NCBI GenBank assembly: GCA_022494885.1
Contig: JAGVSM010001246.1
Location: 124,001-188,000, forward strand
DNA from: Micrasema longulum
Lineage: Eukaryota; Arthropoda; Insecta; Trichoptera; Brachycentridae
Direction of reading: 5' to 3'
DNA: 64,000 nucleotides
Part shown: positions 20,917 through 33,057 of the stretch, one piece after another
Numbering within the stretch: position 1 is the stretch's first letter
Layout: every line of letters begins with the position of its first letter
Translations under genes and position numbers: made by a program
The notes under the pieces: model-generated
What the model was told of the DNA's origin: nothing
Databases searched by the model: none
The model's input: the letters and a program-made list of their open reading frames with translations, nothing else

Positions 20917-21585
20917 CACACACGGGTACATTGAGCACGTTTATATTCCGCTAGTGACTGTTGAATAACGTGGCACGCTCCACATTGTTAAACATGACGT
21001 GTTTGATATCCAAAAACGGAAGACATCCTACATTTACGTTTTCATTATTTGAAATGGTTCACATAACAAATACTTGTAAGGTAATATAACCGACTATATT
21101 GAAATTCAAATGGTTTAGTAAAAACAAAATAATTCCGTCAAAGGAGGCTTGTATTCATATAATCGTTAAAGCATCCTAATCAGTTGATTTTATCGCATAG
21201 TTTGTTCGTAAATTTTATAGTTTTTATTGAGTTTTTTGATCGGACTGAATAAAATTACGAGATCGCGTTATTTTATTATTTTTTTTTTTCAGATACCCAA
21301 AAACACGTGGATCTAAAGCGAATATCATTATGATGATAACATTCGTACTTGCCGGTTTTGTTTTTACTTTAAGTAGCACACGTGTAGTACAAGTATGTAT
21401 GTGGCGTTTCCCACGTTGTTTACCTCGTAGTTTGTTTCCTGTCTTGTTATTTTCTCCGCTCTGCGTGCGTACCTCTTCCCTGGAATAGCGTATTCGACGC
21501 GACTCTCAGCCTCCCTTGTTTGTCCCAATCAGTGCAAATGTAAACAACGCCAACAATCACCTCCAAATCTCCTATAAACGATAGC
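20917..21585. other. Start of putative first intron
   Basis: AT-rich, non-coding; no repeat family recognised. Confidence 0.4.
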
Positions 21586-21589
21586 GAAT

Positions 21590-21800
21590 ATTACGTCTGG
21601 GTCCTTTTACTCCTTGCCGAGTGCTCCTTACAAAGGAAAGTGGGAAATCGTCTGGTCGGAGGATCGCGGGTCCTTGGGCGGTGTGTTTTCTCCTTTCTCG
21701 GGCAAGGGCGGCGGCGGGGTGCCGTTGGGCGGCAGTTGGCGACGGTCGACCGCGACGCGCGCACGGTTCCCGCCTAAAGTAGGCGAGTCCGCCCTAACAA
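21590..21800. promoter_or_regulatory. CpG-rich block 1 downstream of the exon
   Basis: GGCAAGGGCGGCGGCGGGGT and GTCGACCGCGACGCGCGCAC stand out from the AT-rich background. Frames run on both strands (21614-21850 +, 21628-21819 -) but are composition artefacts without motifs. It may be an intronic enhancer or an alternative promoter; this is inference. Confidence 0.4.
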
Positions 21801-21849
21801 AAACAAAAACCCCATACAATATCAGTAAAGCGGTAACATTAGATTTTTA

Positions 21850-22655
21850 ATATCTAATATTCTAACGGCCTAACTTTCTATGGTAAATTTATTACACCTA
21901 TGACATGATGGTTTCATTTCAAGTGTTTGTTGTCATGTACTAATGTATGCAACGTGGTCGTGTTCATTTGGTTTTAATCACAGTCGCCATTACCAAATCT
22001 GACGATTAAACTCATTAAATTTATTAAACCCTTGCAATTTTATTGCGGATTAAATCGATTCGCTTTTATTAATATGTTTCGTTTTATTTTCGCAGTCAAA
22101 ATTATAATAATACGATGGACTCAAAATAGTCACTGTTTTCTTTGACGTTTTACCTATGTCGAAGCGTGTTTTTATTATGACGGCCGCAGCCTTCTTCTGA
22201 ATAAATAATATGTTATTTTCTAATATACCTTCGACCAAAATATAAAACAAACATTTCTCGATTTGGATTTCTGTCGATAAATTTTTAATATGTTCTTGAA
22301 TGTCAGTTAACCATTTTTTAAAAGCTTAATACAAACGTAGCTATTTTCGAAAGTATAAATTCAGTTCTTTTTGTTGAAAGAACTGTTAAAGTGACTCCTC
22401 CTGAAGGCGCGACGCTTCTACAATAACAAATGCGACCTTGTTGAGTTTTGTTATTGCAAGATAAATGAGCACGGAAGATTATAATGGTAAATAAAAAGCA
22501 CAATATTTTGATCATTATTTATTTAAAGCTTTACAATAACTTTACGAAAAAATAATTTAAAAATTATTTTCCACTGTGGTGTTTTTATTGTTTTGTGCTT
22601 TTTGTTATATGAAAATTTATCTTATTTTATTAAGCGAAATCATTTCGCGAAATTT
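21850..22655. other. AT-rich intronic stretch
   Basis: Nothing supported. Confidence 0.35.
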
Positions 22656-22659
22656 CTAT

Positions 22660-23150
22660 TATTTTCTACGAGTGTCGCTAAATGTTCTCCAGATGTTCGG
22701 AGAAACTCGCTCGTCGGAAAAGGCGCGTGTGTTCCGTGGCAATCGGAAGGTCAGCCGATGAATGTCCAGGTCCTTGTTGCTACGTGCCGGGAAAATTAAC
22801 GAGGCAACTTGTTCTGTCCGGCCCGGACTTCGGGGAAAATCGAGAGGGGAAAATGCAGCCGCGTATTCGGGGTGGGGACGATCGATGATGCCTCCCATAT
22901 ACTGCGCGGGCTTCCCCCGTCCCCCTCCGCGTAGTTTTCTTTCTTTTTCTCTCTTTTCCCCTTCTACGGCATAGTCACTTAGCACACAGTCACCGAGCAC
23001 GCAGACTCGTAAACTAATATAACGTCACTTCGTAAAAAAGTTTCTCCCTTGTCGTCGTTTCCACGCTGAACCGAGACTTCCAGTTTACCTCCTTCTACTT
23101 TCTTCCCCTTGCGTGCGAAAGAGAACGTTGTTGGAAAGCACGTGCCGCAT
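22660..23150. promoter_or_regulatory. CpG-rich block 2 downstream of the exon
   Basis: Runs such as GTCCGGCCCGGACTTCGGGG and ATGCAGCCGCGTATTCGGGG. Overlapping frames appear on both strands, as expected from low stop frequency in GC-rich DNA, and none shows a conserved motif. It looks single-copy. Candidate regulatory element of the host gene. Confidence 0.4.
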
Positions 23151-25635
23151 CTCGTTAAATTACAAAATATAATTAATTTAATGTTCAAAATAAACTTCTT
23201 CGCCATTTTCTCTGTTTCCTTCTAAGTAAAAACCGCTTCTCTTAAGTGTTGTTTGTAGTCCTACGGTAATGGAGATTTCCTCGTGCTGCTCGATTCAGAC
23301 CTGATAAAGGCACGTGTCTCGTTAAACAGTATTCCCATATAAGTATGAAACCAGTAGCAGCTTGCTTTATTATTATACTTGCGAGTATTCATTAATTACG
23401 CTCATCATCAGCATCCCTAATGTGGGGCCATAACAATTATCATTCCAAATAATGCTGCCAAAAGAATTATATTGCTCTATTAATAATCAGCCTTACTGCT
23501 ATTTTATTACTTATCATGTTATGTACACAATATTATTATTGAACGTTAACCACGAAATACTTCACAACTCTGATTTATAGTCAAACTTTTATAAATATTT
23601 ATTTATTCATTCTGTGTTGATTTTTCTATACCCATATTATGTTATCGACATGTACTTCACTTTTTTTATGTTACTATTATAATTAGGTTGAACTGTGATG
23701 ATCTATAAATGTACTCGGTGAAAGATATCATTCATAAATAACGGTTTCAGGATGAATTAATTTATTGTTTTTGTTAACAATAGTACCACATACTGGAATA
23801 GATCACTAAATAACTGTATTGGCTCCGCAAAGGTTGAACAGAATAAGCTTAAATATTTTTAAAGCACGGATATAAAATGCCTACGACGATGTAAAACGCA
23901 TCGCCCACGCACTAAATTTTCATTAAAACGTATATCAAAACTGCGTTTGAATAATGATGTAGAATAATATTTCCCGCGAATATTAGCTATAAAATATCAT
24001 TACGGTTTCCTCCGTTGAAATGTAATTTATCTATTTGAATAACTGAGGCGTAATAACGTAGGAGCCATCTATCGCAGAAGCTATCTTATTTTATTACTTA
24101 CTTTTAAAAGTTTTAATGGTCTTAAAAACGATCGCGGTAATGTCCTCAGTAATTTGAATTACTTTCGGGACACTTAGTTACTTTACAAAAAACCCTTTAA
24201 TCGCCATCTCCACCGGTGCGAAAACAGAGATATTATTATTCCGCCCTTCGCGTTCCTCCCTCGTGAGTTTTCAGATAACGACCGGAAAGTGTATTCTATG
24301 GAGCTACAGTATAGACTGTAGTCGTGACAATGATTGATCACCGCAAAACATCGAACAAGATCGAACCGATACTTACACTAATTCGCCCAATTAATCAAAC
24401 ATTGCCCTGTATCCTCTAGCTAGCACGTTAAAAACGTCTCGATTGTCTACGTGTTGATGTTGAATTGGAGTCGTTTTCCGTTTATTTACCTTTGTAAAAA
24501 CGAATAATCATTACGATTATTACCGCTCTTCGATCCTTAATACCGATGTCTTATTATTTATTCTCAGAATCCTAATCGATATTTACCATTTCACTTTTGT
24601 GTAGCTAAAATCTTCAGTATTATTGGAAATAATTATACTGTAGACGCACGAGATGATAATATCAGCGAGGCTGCATAATATTGTTCACAAACTGAAATAA
24701 AATCACAAAAATACATCTAAAAAATATTCTGTTTGTTCTACTCGGAAAGTCTATTAATTTTGTTTCTTAAAAAATACTGCTACAAATGCCACCAAGTTAT
24801 TTTTAGTATTATTATACTATTTATTATGTTAAAATTATGACGACACCTATGAATTTTATAGTAATTTATTTATGATGAAAAGTTGACAAGACTATATTTT
24901 TATAGAAAAAACAGACAGCAAAGTAAATGGTTAAAATTTTACAATTTTCTATAAATTAAATTATAGAGTACATAATATTGTCTTTTATCATAAATCCAAC
25001 CTTTCATCTTTACGCATACAACTTTCTTTATTAACATTTCTTAATTTGATAATTAGATAAAAAGTATGTATTTCATTGTTCTGCGAGTTTGGAGTACACA
25101 TACTTTCATCAAATATTAAAAAATACCTCCGTCGGATATTGCAGTGTTTTGGTCGGCATTGTGACATAGTTATACCGACGCCGACGGTTTCCTGATATGT
25201 ATTGCTGCTAAACATAAATGCAATAATTGAATTCTTATTGAATTGAACCATGACCCAAGAGTTCAACCCTCACGTCACGTCGCGTGATCCTTCTGCCAAT
25301 TATTCTCAATTACACTTTATTCGACTTTCCCACTTGCTCGCTTGCTTGGAGAGAGGGGATTAGACACGGACAAAGACAACATTTATATTGGTACAGGATA
25401 ACCCAATTTTATAATTTGCTATCCATCTCGGCGCTGATTTTTTATTCGATTTATTGGACACCTTTGTTCGTTGCCTAGTAGAATATGAATGGAGTTATCT
25501 CCGAATTGTTCGCGGCTTAGTGAACAATTATTGACAGATTTTTACGTAACTGGACCTAGATTTTAAAATGAACTTTACTGCGGAGAAAGAAGATACGTTT
25601 TTTTGTGTATTAATTCTATATCCTACCAAAACGAG
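23151..25635. other. Gene-free stretch, apparently single-copy
   Basis: No transposon hallmark. Moderately CpG-containing segments lie at 24000-24560. A 92-codon minus-strand frame at 24988-25266 has no recognisable feature. Confidence 0.35.
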
Positions 25636-25639
25636 TGAT

Positions 25640-25735
25640 CATATTTTTTCCTTATCATTCCCACTAAGTCTTACGCTTAAAATAAATATTTTACGTCCAC
25701 CCCGCCAGGAATCGAACCCAGTACCTTAAGCACTG
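25640..25735 (-). mobile_element. SINE family 1, fragment
   Basis: Minus strand: GGTACTGGGTTCGATTCCTG (box B) and GGTGGACGTAAAATATTT, then AAGCGTAAGACTTAGTGGGA; the head before box B is lost. Confidence 0.55.
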
Positions 25736-26145
25736 TACCTTTTATTTTTTTAAACTCGTCTGATTTTGAGATCATTTTATGCCTTTTTAATAAAAATGCT
25801 CTTGAAATTGAAACTAGTGAATAAATAATCTATCTATATAATATAGGTATAATTAAACCATTGCAGTTGAAGTGAACTAATCGATAAAATTGACGAACTT
25901 GAATATTCAAAGTTTTAACTCTGCCTCTTTGCATAATTTTAAAAATAATTATATGGATTATCTTTACATAATGAATTAGAAAAACAAGGTTTTTGAATTA
26001 CACTGATTACAGAAATGTAATATAAGCAACGAGTTTACTTCACCATTAAACATTCATCTGCAATGGACTCATATTATATGGAATCAACGAAATAATAAAA
26101 TTTCATCGTGGTTTCATTAGAATTACGAATAGGAAAATATCATGT

Positions 26146-26460
26146 TTTCTTGTACTTATTAGTAGCATATATATATTTTTTAAATTTTAAATTCCCGCGA
26201 AAACAGTTCATTGCATTGCCACGCCCCTAATACGTCACGATTCGGTTAAATTTTGAACTTTGTCACCATTTAAATGGTTAGTGGATAAGTTAAATAGAAT
26301 CGTCACGAATTTTGGCCAAACGAAGAAGGCCAAACATGTGGCGTTTAATTTTTGGCGTTTAATTTTGGCGTCGATTTTGAAAATACAATGAATTTTTCTA
26401 AATCCATCTAACACGTTTCTATCCGGTATTCGAATGTATCTGATATTTCCTTATTAGTTT
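26146..26460. repeat. Dispersed repeat X, copy 3
   Basis: Shares ACTTATTAGTAGCATATATA, CACGCCCCTAATACGTCACG and TCCGGTATTCGAATGTATCT with the copies at 8.1 and 10.3 kb. The middle has a short local duplication of GGCGTTTAATTTT. Confidence 0.6.
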
Positions 26461-26845
26461 TAGCAGTTGTCATCTCTATCGCGAATTTATCATGAATTCA
26501 CGGTAATAACGATAATTATTATTAATTTCCATTATTAAGTGCCCCCAACCACCGCGCCCGCTTCCGACTTCAGCATACAATCTCACCATCAGCTGCTCGC
26601 TCACTGGATTAGGTACTTTCTAAACTCGCCGCACTTTAGCAATGAAATTTTCATATTGCTGTTTGAATCGTGCTGTAAGTAGAGTAAAAAATGATATCGC
26701 AACCGGGTCAGCGCTTTCATGCAAATCTGCATAATGTTACTCGCTTGTACCGAGTTGTGATTCCAAAGAAATTTTATCGTTTTCTTTCTATTACAAAAAA
26801 CGTATTTTTAATGTCGATTTGCAGAGTTCAGATTTTCCACGTAGT

Positions 26846-27091
26846 AAATATCATCATCATTACCCTATCCGCCTCCATTGGTGTAAAGGGCACTGTATGG
26901 GTACTCCAATCGCAGCGTATCCTGATTATTTTTTTTCCATATAATTTAAAGTAATCTGTCTTATGCCAGGAACAATATGACACCGCATTGTAGAACCATC
27001 TTTAAAACCGTTATTTTATGTTCATCCATATTCCTGCCGCGAGTCGAACCTAGGTCCTCAAGCATGGTAGGCGAACCGCTACAATACGAGG
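26846..27091 (-). mobile_element. SINE family 1, copy 4
   Basis: Minus strand: GCCTCGTATTGTAGCGGTTC head, TAGGTTCGACTCGCGGCAGG box B, body through ATACGCTGCGATTGGAGTAC and CCCTTTACACCAATGGAGGC, ending in (GAT)n. Confidence 0.75.
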
Positions 27092-27169
27092 CGGGCTTAT
27101 CTCCACTCGATTTCCCCTTTGCGGATTGAGACTGGACCTAAGAGTAGTCGTTGAGTCGAAAACACTTCT

Positions 27170-27294
27170 CCAGGGCTGGTATTCTGAACGGAATTGCGCG
27201 TGAAGAGATCGCATTTTTAACGCGTATTTACGTCTGAATACACGCTAACAAAACGATCTCTTCGCACGCAATTCCGTTCAGAATACCAGCCCAG
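27170..27294. mobile_element. MITE family B, copy 2
   Basis: Arms CAGGGCTGGTATTCTGAACG and CGTTCAGAATACCAGCCC are near-perfect inverts that continue inward as GAATTGCGCGTGAAGAGATC/GATCTCTTCGCACGCAATTC. Confidence 0.75.
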
Positions 27295-27539
27295 GGCTGG
27301 TATTCCGAACGCATTTACAGCGCGCTATAACGCCTATTTAGTACGTAAAAACGCGTTATTAATTTATTTACACATACATATCATATTTTACAAAATGGCA
27401 CAAAAAACACAATGACAAATTTTTCTTGTACTGGGAGTAGGCTCAGTATATGAAGGGTCGGCAAACCAGCAATATTAGTATGCCTAATGTTACAATCGGT
27501 TCCTATACTGCGGTATATTTGCGTCCAAAATACCAGCCC
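27293..27539. mobile_element. MITE family B, copy 3 (interrupted)
   Basis: Begins GGGCTGGTATTCCGAACGCA directly at the end of copy 2 and carries the central palindrome half GCCTATTTAGTACGTAAAAACGC. The matching right end (AAATACCAGCCCG) is only at 27525-27539, with unrelated AT-rich sequence between. Confidence 0.5.
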
Positions 27540-27766
27540 GGGACTCCGATTACAGTGATAAGTTAACCAAGTTATCTTCGACTGTCTATAAAGAAAAATC
27601 GATATTTGTCTACGAAAATAAGTATATTTGCATGAAAATTTAAAGTAGTTCATCGGTAACCTATAATTTAACATGTTTAAAAGAAAAAATATATGTCAAT
27701 TCTGCTTTTCATACATTTTAGATAAAATTGAGGATTAATGTTAACTTCCTATAGCAATCGGGGCCC
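27540..27766. mobile_element. MITE family A, copy 2
   Basis: Left end GGGACTCCGATTACAGTGAT, right end GTTAACTTCCTATAGCAATC then GGGGCCC. Inner blocks TTATCTTCGACTGTCTATAA and AGTATATTTGCATGAAAATT are shared with the 55.2-kb copy. Confidence 0.7.
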
Positions 27767-28547
27767 AGGATTCTGGTTCACAAAGAACTGTACACCCTGA
27801 CACAGACAAAATAACGTTTCCGCGCTTCAACAATGTTTTTTAAATAACGGGAGAAATTAATCGAATTATATATATTTGTTGAAAATTTAAATTATTTCCT
27901 CGTTATACTTATCTTTTTATGTAAGCTAAAACGCAACCATTTTCCGATTTTATATTTTTAATCATCTTAAAAAAATCATGATTTTACTATGGATATGGAT
28001 ATGGATCGTTGGGTCGCTGCAGATACTGTTATAAACGGAATAAATTACTTTAAGTTATAAATATGTGTATGACGTTTTCGCGTCACCCGCGCGTGATTTA
28101 CTAGGCATTATATTACTTTACAATAATGTGTGTATATTCAATAACTCCATACAAGTGAACAAAGCGTAAAGTTTGACCTTTGTGTGTCACATAATGCCAA
28201 ACTGGTGACCAAGATCGTACATTAGCGTAACAAAACAAACTTTTGCAATCCTAACTTGAGACAATTCCTACTTTTGCCTCATTAATCTTCGGAATTACTT
28301 GAGAGCCGTGTCATTACTATTTGGTAATCAATTCACCTTATAATTTACCCAATACAGCCTATGTATTTTTACTAATAATAAATATCCTAATAATTTTAAC
28401 AATATTTTTAAAACGCTCATGTTTGTATTTTCTTTATTATTCCGTCTATATAATATCGTTAGTATTGTTGAAATTTATTGAAACAGAGAGGTAAAATATT
28501 TTTGAGAAAGGATATTATATACTGTGTAATATTCACCATGTTAATCT
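27767..28547. other. Gene-free AT-rich stretch
   Basis: Nothing supported. Confidence 0.35.
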
Positions 28548-29016
28548 TTAACCCTTTGCTCCCCGACACGACGGTACAAATTAGTCCTGGTTTAAAATAA
28601 CTCATTAATCTTATATGAGAATGCATTTGATGTAACTAATCACTGTCGGTACATATTTAGTAATTTTTTAGAAGTTTTGGCCATTTTGTTGCAATTAGTT
28701 CCAAAATATGACTCCTGGGGATCAGTTCTACGTAGAGCTGTCACCTGTCACCCGTTTGGCTGTGTAAAATTACGACTACTTTGCCAACCTCAATATTATA
28801 ATAGCAAGTTTTTTTTTCAAATCGTTTTGTGATTTGATTATAATGTGGGATTTTCATTTTTTTTGTATTGGAAAAATAACAACTTTTTGTATTAAAATTC
28901 TGACGATACAAATTTGTACCACATTTTTTTATGGAGTTTTAAAAAAAACATGAAATACATATAATTGTTTTTAAGCTATAAATAACATAATTGAATGTTC
29001 AGGGATCAAAGAGTAA
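28548..29016. mobile_element. Possible piggyBac-like non-autonomous element
   Basis: The left end is TTAA followed by CCCTTTGCTCCCCGACACGA. The right end, reversed, reads TTACTCTTTGATCCCTGAAC. TTAA plus CCCTTTG is the piggyBac-type terminus; the right target site has decayed to GTAA. The interior is non-coding. Confidence 0.5.
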
Positions 29017-29027
29017 AGCATAAAAAT

Positions 29028-29107
29028 TTCCTTAACTCTTCCATCTGTTGACTTTTGTAAAGTAAAAGAACTGAAATCTTACTAGTCAACTTCTGAAAAT
29101 ACTTTCA
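29028..29107 (-). repeat. Decayed second copy of the 15.0-15.2 kb exon-like block
   Basis: Plus-strand TTTCCTTAACTCTTCCATCT and TTTTGTAAAGTAAAAGAACT match TTTCCTCAACTCTTCCACCT and TTTTGTAAAGTAAAGGATCT at 15.1 kb. The match continues through ACTAGTCAACTTCTGAAAAT, i.e. across the acceptor into intron sequence. Internal deletions abolish the frame. Confidence 0.6.
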
Positions 29108-29364
29108 AACTTTTATACCAGTTTTTTTTTTCAGTTTCAGTGCTGCAGAACAGCGTTTATTTTATATTTTTAAAATACATATAACAATTTGTTACCTACC
29201 AAGTCTAAAGAATTTTCGGTGGGACACTTTTTTAAGACAGGTTTTTTGAACATTATTTTATACATATTTATTTATTACCATTTAACAGACACTAAAGTAT
29301 TTAGAAGTTATTTCTTCAGTTGGTTTTTTTTCAATTGAAGATCTTTCATGTTAATTGTGTTTTT

Positions 29365-29545
29365 TTTTAAATCATTTGAATAAATCCGTAGCACGTGACA
29401 ACAAAATAAATTATTTTAATTAAATTACAAATTTAAAAGCTTCAATTAAATTAACTTAACAATAGAATCACCATGTAAAGCGCCCTTGAGGTATTTTATT
29501 ACGAAAATGGCGCTATATAAGTTATCCACAATAAATAAATAAATA
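29365..29545 (+). mobile_element. CR1/L2-type element 3' UTR copy
   Basis: Begins at the final codons (AAATCATTTGAATAAATCCG, the SFE-stop of the 14.8-kb copy), then GCGCCCTTGAGGTATTTTAT and AAAATGGCGCTATATAAGTT, ending in (AAAT)n. Truncated just before the stop codon. Confidence 0.7.
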
Positions 29546-30165
29546 AATAGATCATTGAACAACCTTGGAATAACGAAATTTTAAGTTGGTTTAATATATT
29601 TGGACATACCTACTCAAAATATTGTACATTAATCTTAATTGGTGTTAAATTTGGGAGTTTTTAAGAGTTTTTCAAGTATTTATTATATAATTTCTCATTT
29701 AATTGTAATTTTAAATTACTGTAAAACCTCAAATAGCTACAAAAAAACTTCATTTCAAATAGCCTTCATTTCTTGATGACTTCTCGTGGGTGCCTTATTT
29801 CTGAGTTTGCCTTGTGCGGCTTTTACAAAAAAGACCCGAGTTAACAAGTATGTTATTATATCATTGTCGACTGTTTGTTTCTTTATAATAAATAAATAAC
29901 ATTGCGCGTTGGCGTAAAATCAATAATTCACCTCGAAATTTTAGCTAATTAAGTTTGGTTTAAAATTTGACCGAACATCTATACTTATACCTATTTTTTG
30001 TAAATAAGTTAAGTGTAGGAACGTTATTATTTATTACATATTGGATTTTTAGCATAGATAATAAGTATGAACATACACTCAATTAACAATAGTTACGTAA
30101 ATACTGGAATACAGAGCCGTTTTTTGTGTTAAACATAAAATGTATACTATTTCAAACTTAACCTT
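29546..30165. other. Gene-free AT-rich stretch
   Basis: Nothing supported. Confidence 0.35.
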
Positions 30166-30208
30166 GATCATTAAATGTTTATAATGTAAATAATTGTATA
30201 AACTACTA

Positions 30209-30260
30209 ACCGATTTTTTTATGTCTTACGGTTTCGAGACGTACTCGTCTCTTTGTCAGG
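30209..30260 (-). other. Hammerhead-like motif 1 (core mutation)
   Basis: Minus strand: CTGACAA (consensus CUGANGA, one change), perfect 6-bp stem GAGACG-AGTA-CGTCTC, GAAAC, then CCG...CGGT able to form stem III with TA at the expected cleavage position. The CUGANGA change predicts loss of activity. Confidence 0.5.
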
Positions 30261-30452
30261 ATACTAATTACACTAACATGCAAATCCCACTATACGCCTT
30301 TACCATAGTACTACTTTCACGGAAATTTAAAACCAGCATGCTGATAGGACACATGCTGTGATTGGTTATTAGCACGTTAGTTTTATATTTTTGTTTAACT
30401 ACTATTATGGTGAAGGTGTATAATGGAATTTGCATGCTGGTGTAATTAGTGT

Positions 30453-30500
30453 CTTGACGAAGAGACGGATGCGTCTCGACACCGGTTGACGTAGGGATAT
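30453..30500 (+). other. Hammerhead-like motif 2 (core mutations)
   Basis: Plus strand: TTGACGA, stem GAGACG-GATG-CGTCTC, then GACACCGG in place of GAAACCGG. Both conserved boxes are changed; it is the inverted partner of motif 1. Confidence 0.45.
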
Positions 30501-30908
30501 AAAAGTTGGTATGTGGTTATATGCGACTGTTTACTAATACATTGAGTAAAATGTTTAACCACAAAGTTAATGCTTTAAATATAAATATTAGTTCCCAACC
30601 ATGTTACCAGAAGCTAAAATCTGCTATTTATTAAATCTTCTAACAGCAACTTTTGTTTTTATGCCTCAATTTCCAGAATGTGTATATTTGTCAATTCGTC
30701 ACTCACCTTAGAATTCTTTGGGATAGATCTTTCGGTTTTTCGTAGATCTATTCGCTACTAAAACAGTGTGGGATGCAGACGAATTGGCATGGTTTAGCTC
30801 GAAGTCTTATATGTTAATCGTGTATATGAATATATTGTATACCATTATTTTATTGCCCTCGTTTGTCCTTGCTACATAGTTTTATGTTATTTTTGTTCAG
30901 TTTGTTGA

Positions 30909-30932
30909 ATATATATATATATATATATATAT
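30909..30932. repeat. (AT)n microsatellite
   Basis: About 12 AT dinucleotides; similar shorter tracts lie at 37777-37796 and 53730-53744. Confidence 0.8.
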
Positions 30933-30934
30933 GT

Positions 30935-32155
30935 TTCTTCGTGTAACTGTTGTAATTGGGTTAATAAATAAACTTGAGGATTTTAGAAGCACTCCGATCT
31001 CGCAAATAATATTCACGCATTTTGTTTAACATAATTAGCTTCTGTTGATCGCCAATAACCAAATATGTGCCCCTCGAAAGCATCGTGATGGAAAACACGC
31101 GAAGATTTATCTAAACACATTTTGATAAGCACCCGGATTCGTCGGATTAATCATTTCTCATGTTGTATCTAATATGAACGCTATCGATGTGTTATTTCCC
31201 GCCAATAGAATACCCATCTTAATGTGATCCATCACTCCAGCCACGGTAGGTAATGTTTCCACACGGGCCCAGTACGCTAGCATGGCGTCCCATGAATAAA
31301 TCTATTCGAGTGGAAGGCGATCGCGTGATATATGGGCTAATTCACTGTTCACTGTACAAGGCCGCTCTGTTCTCTGTAGGTGAGCAGAATACGGAGTGGC
31401 TAATGCGTATTGTGAGTATGCACGACTCACGGAGTTGGTCCCGGGTCCAGTGCCTCGATTATGAACGAGTATATATCGAAACGGTATACTTAACTTCTGT
31501 ACTACTTGTATCTTACCTCGGTATGTTCTACCTACTTGTCATATCGACAGCATATTATCGAAACAAGCAATGGAATGACCGGAAACAATTAGTCCGCGTT
31601 CATTACGTTATTAACATTTAAAATAGTTCTCATTTATATTTTAAATAGGCTTTTATAATAAAAAGTGCTCACTTCAAAGCGATTATAAACTCCAATAAAT
31701 CCAAATTCAAGCAAAAAATGCTCGCTTGAACATGAATTTTGCATGACTTTTGGAAATCACCGAATACAATCGATCGAATACAAAGCCGGCTCCTTTAACG
31801 TCTCGATACATACACTCGGAAAGATAGTAAAATAGATGGAAAAAATATAATAACTAAATTATTTTTTTAGAGTAGTAACTTTCTGACGCATATAATCTGT
31901 GTCTGACGCCTAGATACTCTTATTTTTTAATAGGACAGAACCTAGCGATATTATTTTTACATCTAGGCTTTCGTTTTATTAAGGTGACAATTATGTCGGA
32001 ATTTTATTTGACTTCAAAACTTACTTATTTATCTCTCATATTTTAATAGGCTTTTAAGAAAAAAAGTGCCAACCTCAAAACGATTAAAAATTTTAATAAA
32101 TTATAATTAAAGGAAAAATTGCTCGGTGGAACAAAATTTTTATGCGTAAATAAAC
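30935..32155. other. Gene-free stretch, partly less AT-rich
   Basis: 31140-31620 has more CpG and holds a 122-codon plus-strand frame (31253-31621) with no recognisable domain or conserved motif. I treat it as a chance frame in single-copy DNA. Confidence 0.3.
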
Positions 32156-32159
32156 GTAT

Positions 32160-32480
32160 CAAGGGGTTCTAGACCCGTCGGTATAAAATGGTGTACTTAC
32201 ATCAAAACGTGATGGTGGGGGTATCGGTACTATACCTTTGTAGTCGGTAGGGAGACTTTTATCTTCAACTATGACGTCATACTGAAGCCATGTCATTTTA
32301 GAGCGTAGATATGTGTTCCGTGACGTACGCTTCCCCTTCATTCATATCGATGTACCTACCCAAAACTTGAAGGGGGGGTGGGTCGGTAGTACATCTTTAT
32401 AAGCTAGAGGGAATTTATCTTCAACTATACCGTCAAGGTGAAGGTATGACGTCTTTATCTTCCCATCATAATCGAGGCCC
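32160..32480. repeat. Imperfect direct repeats ending in a MITE A terminus
   Basis: Units near 32213-32290 and 32378-32455 share GGTCGGTAGTACATCTTTAT/GGTATCGGTACTATACCTTT and TTTATCTTCAACTATRMCGT-like blocks, about 165 bp apart. The segment ends with TCTTCCCATCATAATCGAGG then CCC, the family A right end. Confidence 0.5.
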
Positions 32481-33057
32481 GGGTTAGACTTGGGACACGT
32501 TTCTCACGCAGCTAGGACAACAACTCACTAATGACATTCAAATAATTGTATCAATAAAATTAAACCTCAATTGTGAAAGAAAAGACTTCACACGACAAAC
32601 CCAAAACTGACCGCTTAAATGATTTTCTCCCGTCTCGTAGAAATGATCAATAAACGATTTTTGTGTTATTAAGTTTTTAAATAGAAGAAATTTACCAAAA
32701 GAAATGCAACTACATAATATGCAAACTCCACTCATAAAACGGTTTTATTTTCTACCTCGTATTTTATTTATTATGTATTGGTCCTTTCAACAACATCTCC
32801 GAGTGGTTGAGTCTTACAATATAACTGAGAATCGTGTATTCACGAACTAAATCAACTGTCGGCTCTTTCCCTCTTTCGTAGTATAGTACTACCACTGAAT
32901 AGTCCAGCACATTTCTGTTTGTCTCCCCGTTCTCAATCGTAACGTGATAATCGTTTTCAAAAACGACGTTCTTATTAAAATACGTCTATATCATAAATTC
33001 TTACACTTATTTATTTATAAATTTGTATAAACAACTTTGATTTAGAGTTATACGTCG

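Larger units (their letters stand above)
30170..30605. mobile_element. Inverted pair of Penelope-like terminal repeats
   Basis: Two arms (about 30205-30335 and 30395-30500) are inverted copies: CGTACTCGTCTCTTTGTCAG facing GACGAAGAGACGGATGCGTC. Each flanks a CATGCAAATTCC-type block. The downstream sequence ATGTTTAACCACAAAGTTAA recurs at 60.7 kb, and its relative lies inverted at 58.5 kb. Each arm contains a hammerhead-like core, as known for the terminal repeats of Penelope-like retroelements. No reverse transcriptase is present. Confidence 0.5.

Noticed and set aside
22659..23206. Overlapping frames of 61-113 codons on both strands
   Set aside because: They arise from low stop-codon frequency in CpG-rich DNA; no motif, no consistent codon bias, and mutually overlapping.
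31253..31621. 122-codon plus-strand frame with a hydrophobic C-terminal stretch
   Set aside because: No recognisable family, no splice or promoter context; composition equals the flanks. Treated as chance.
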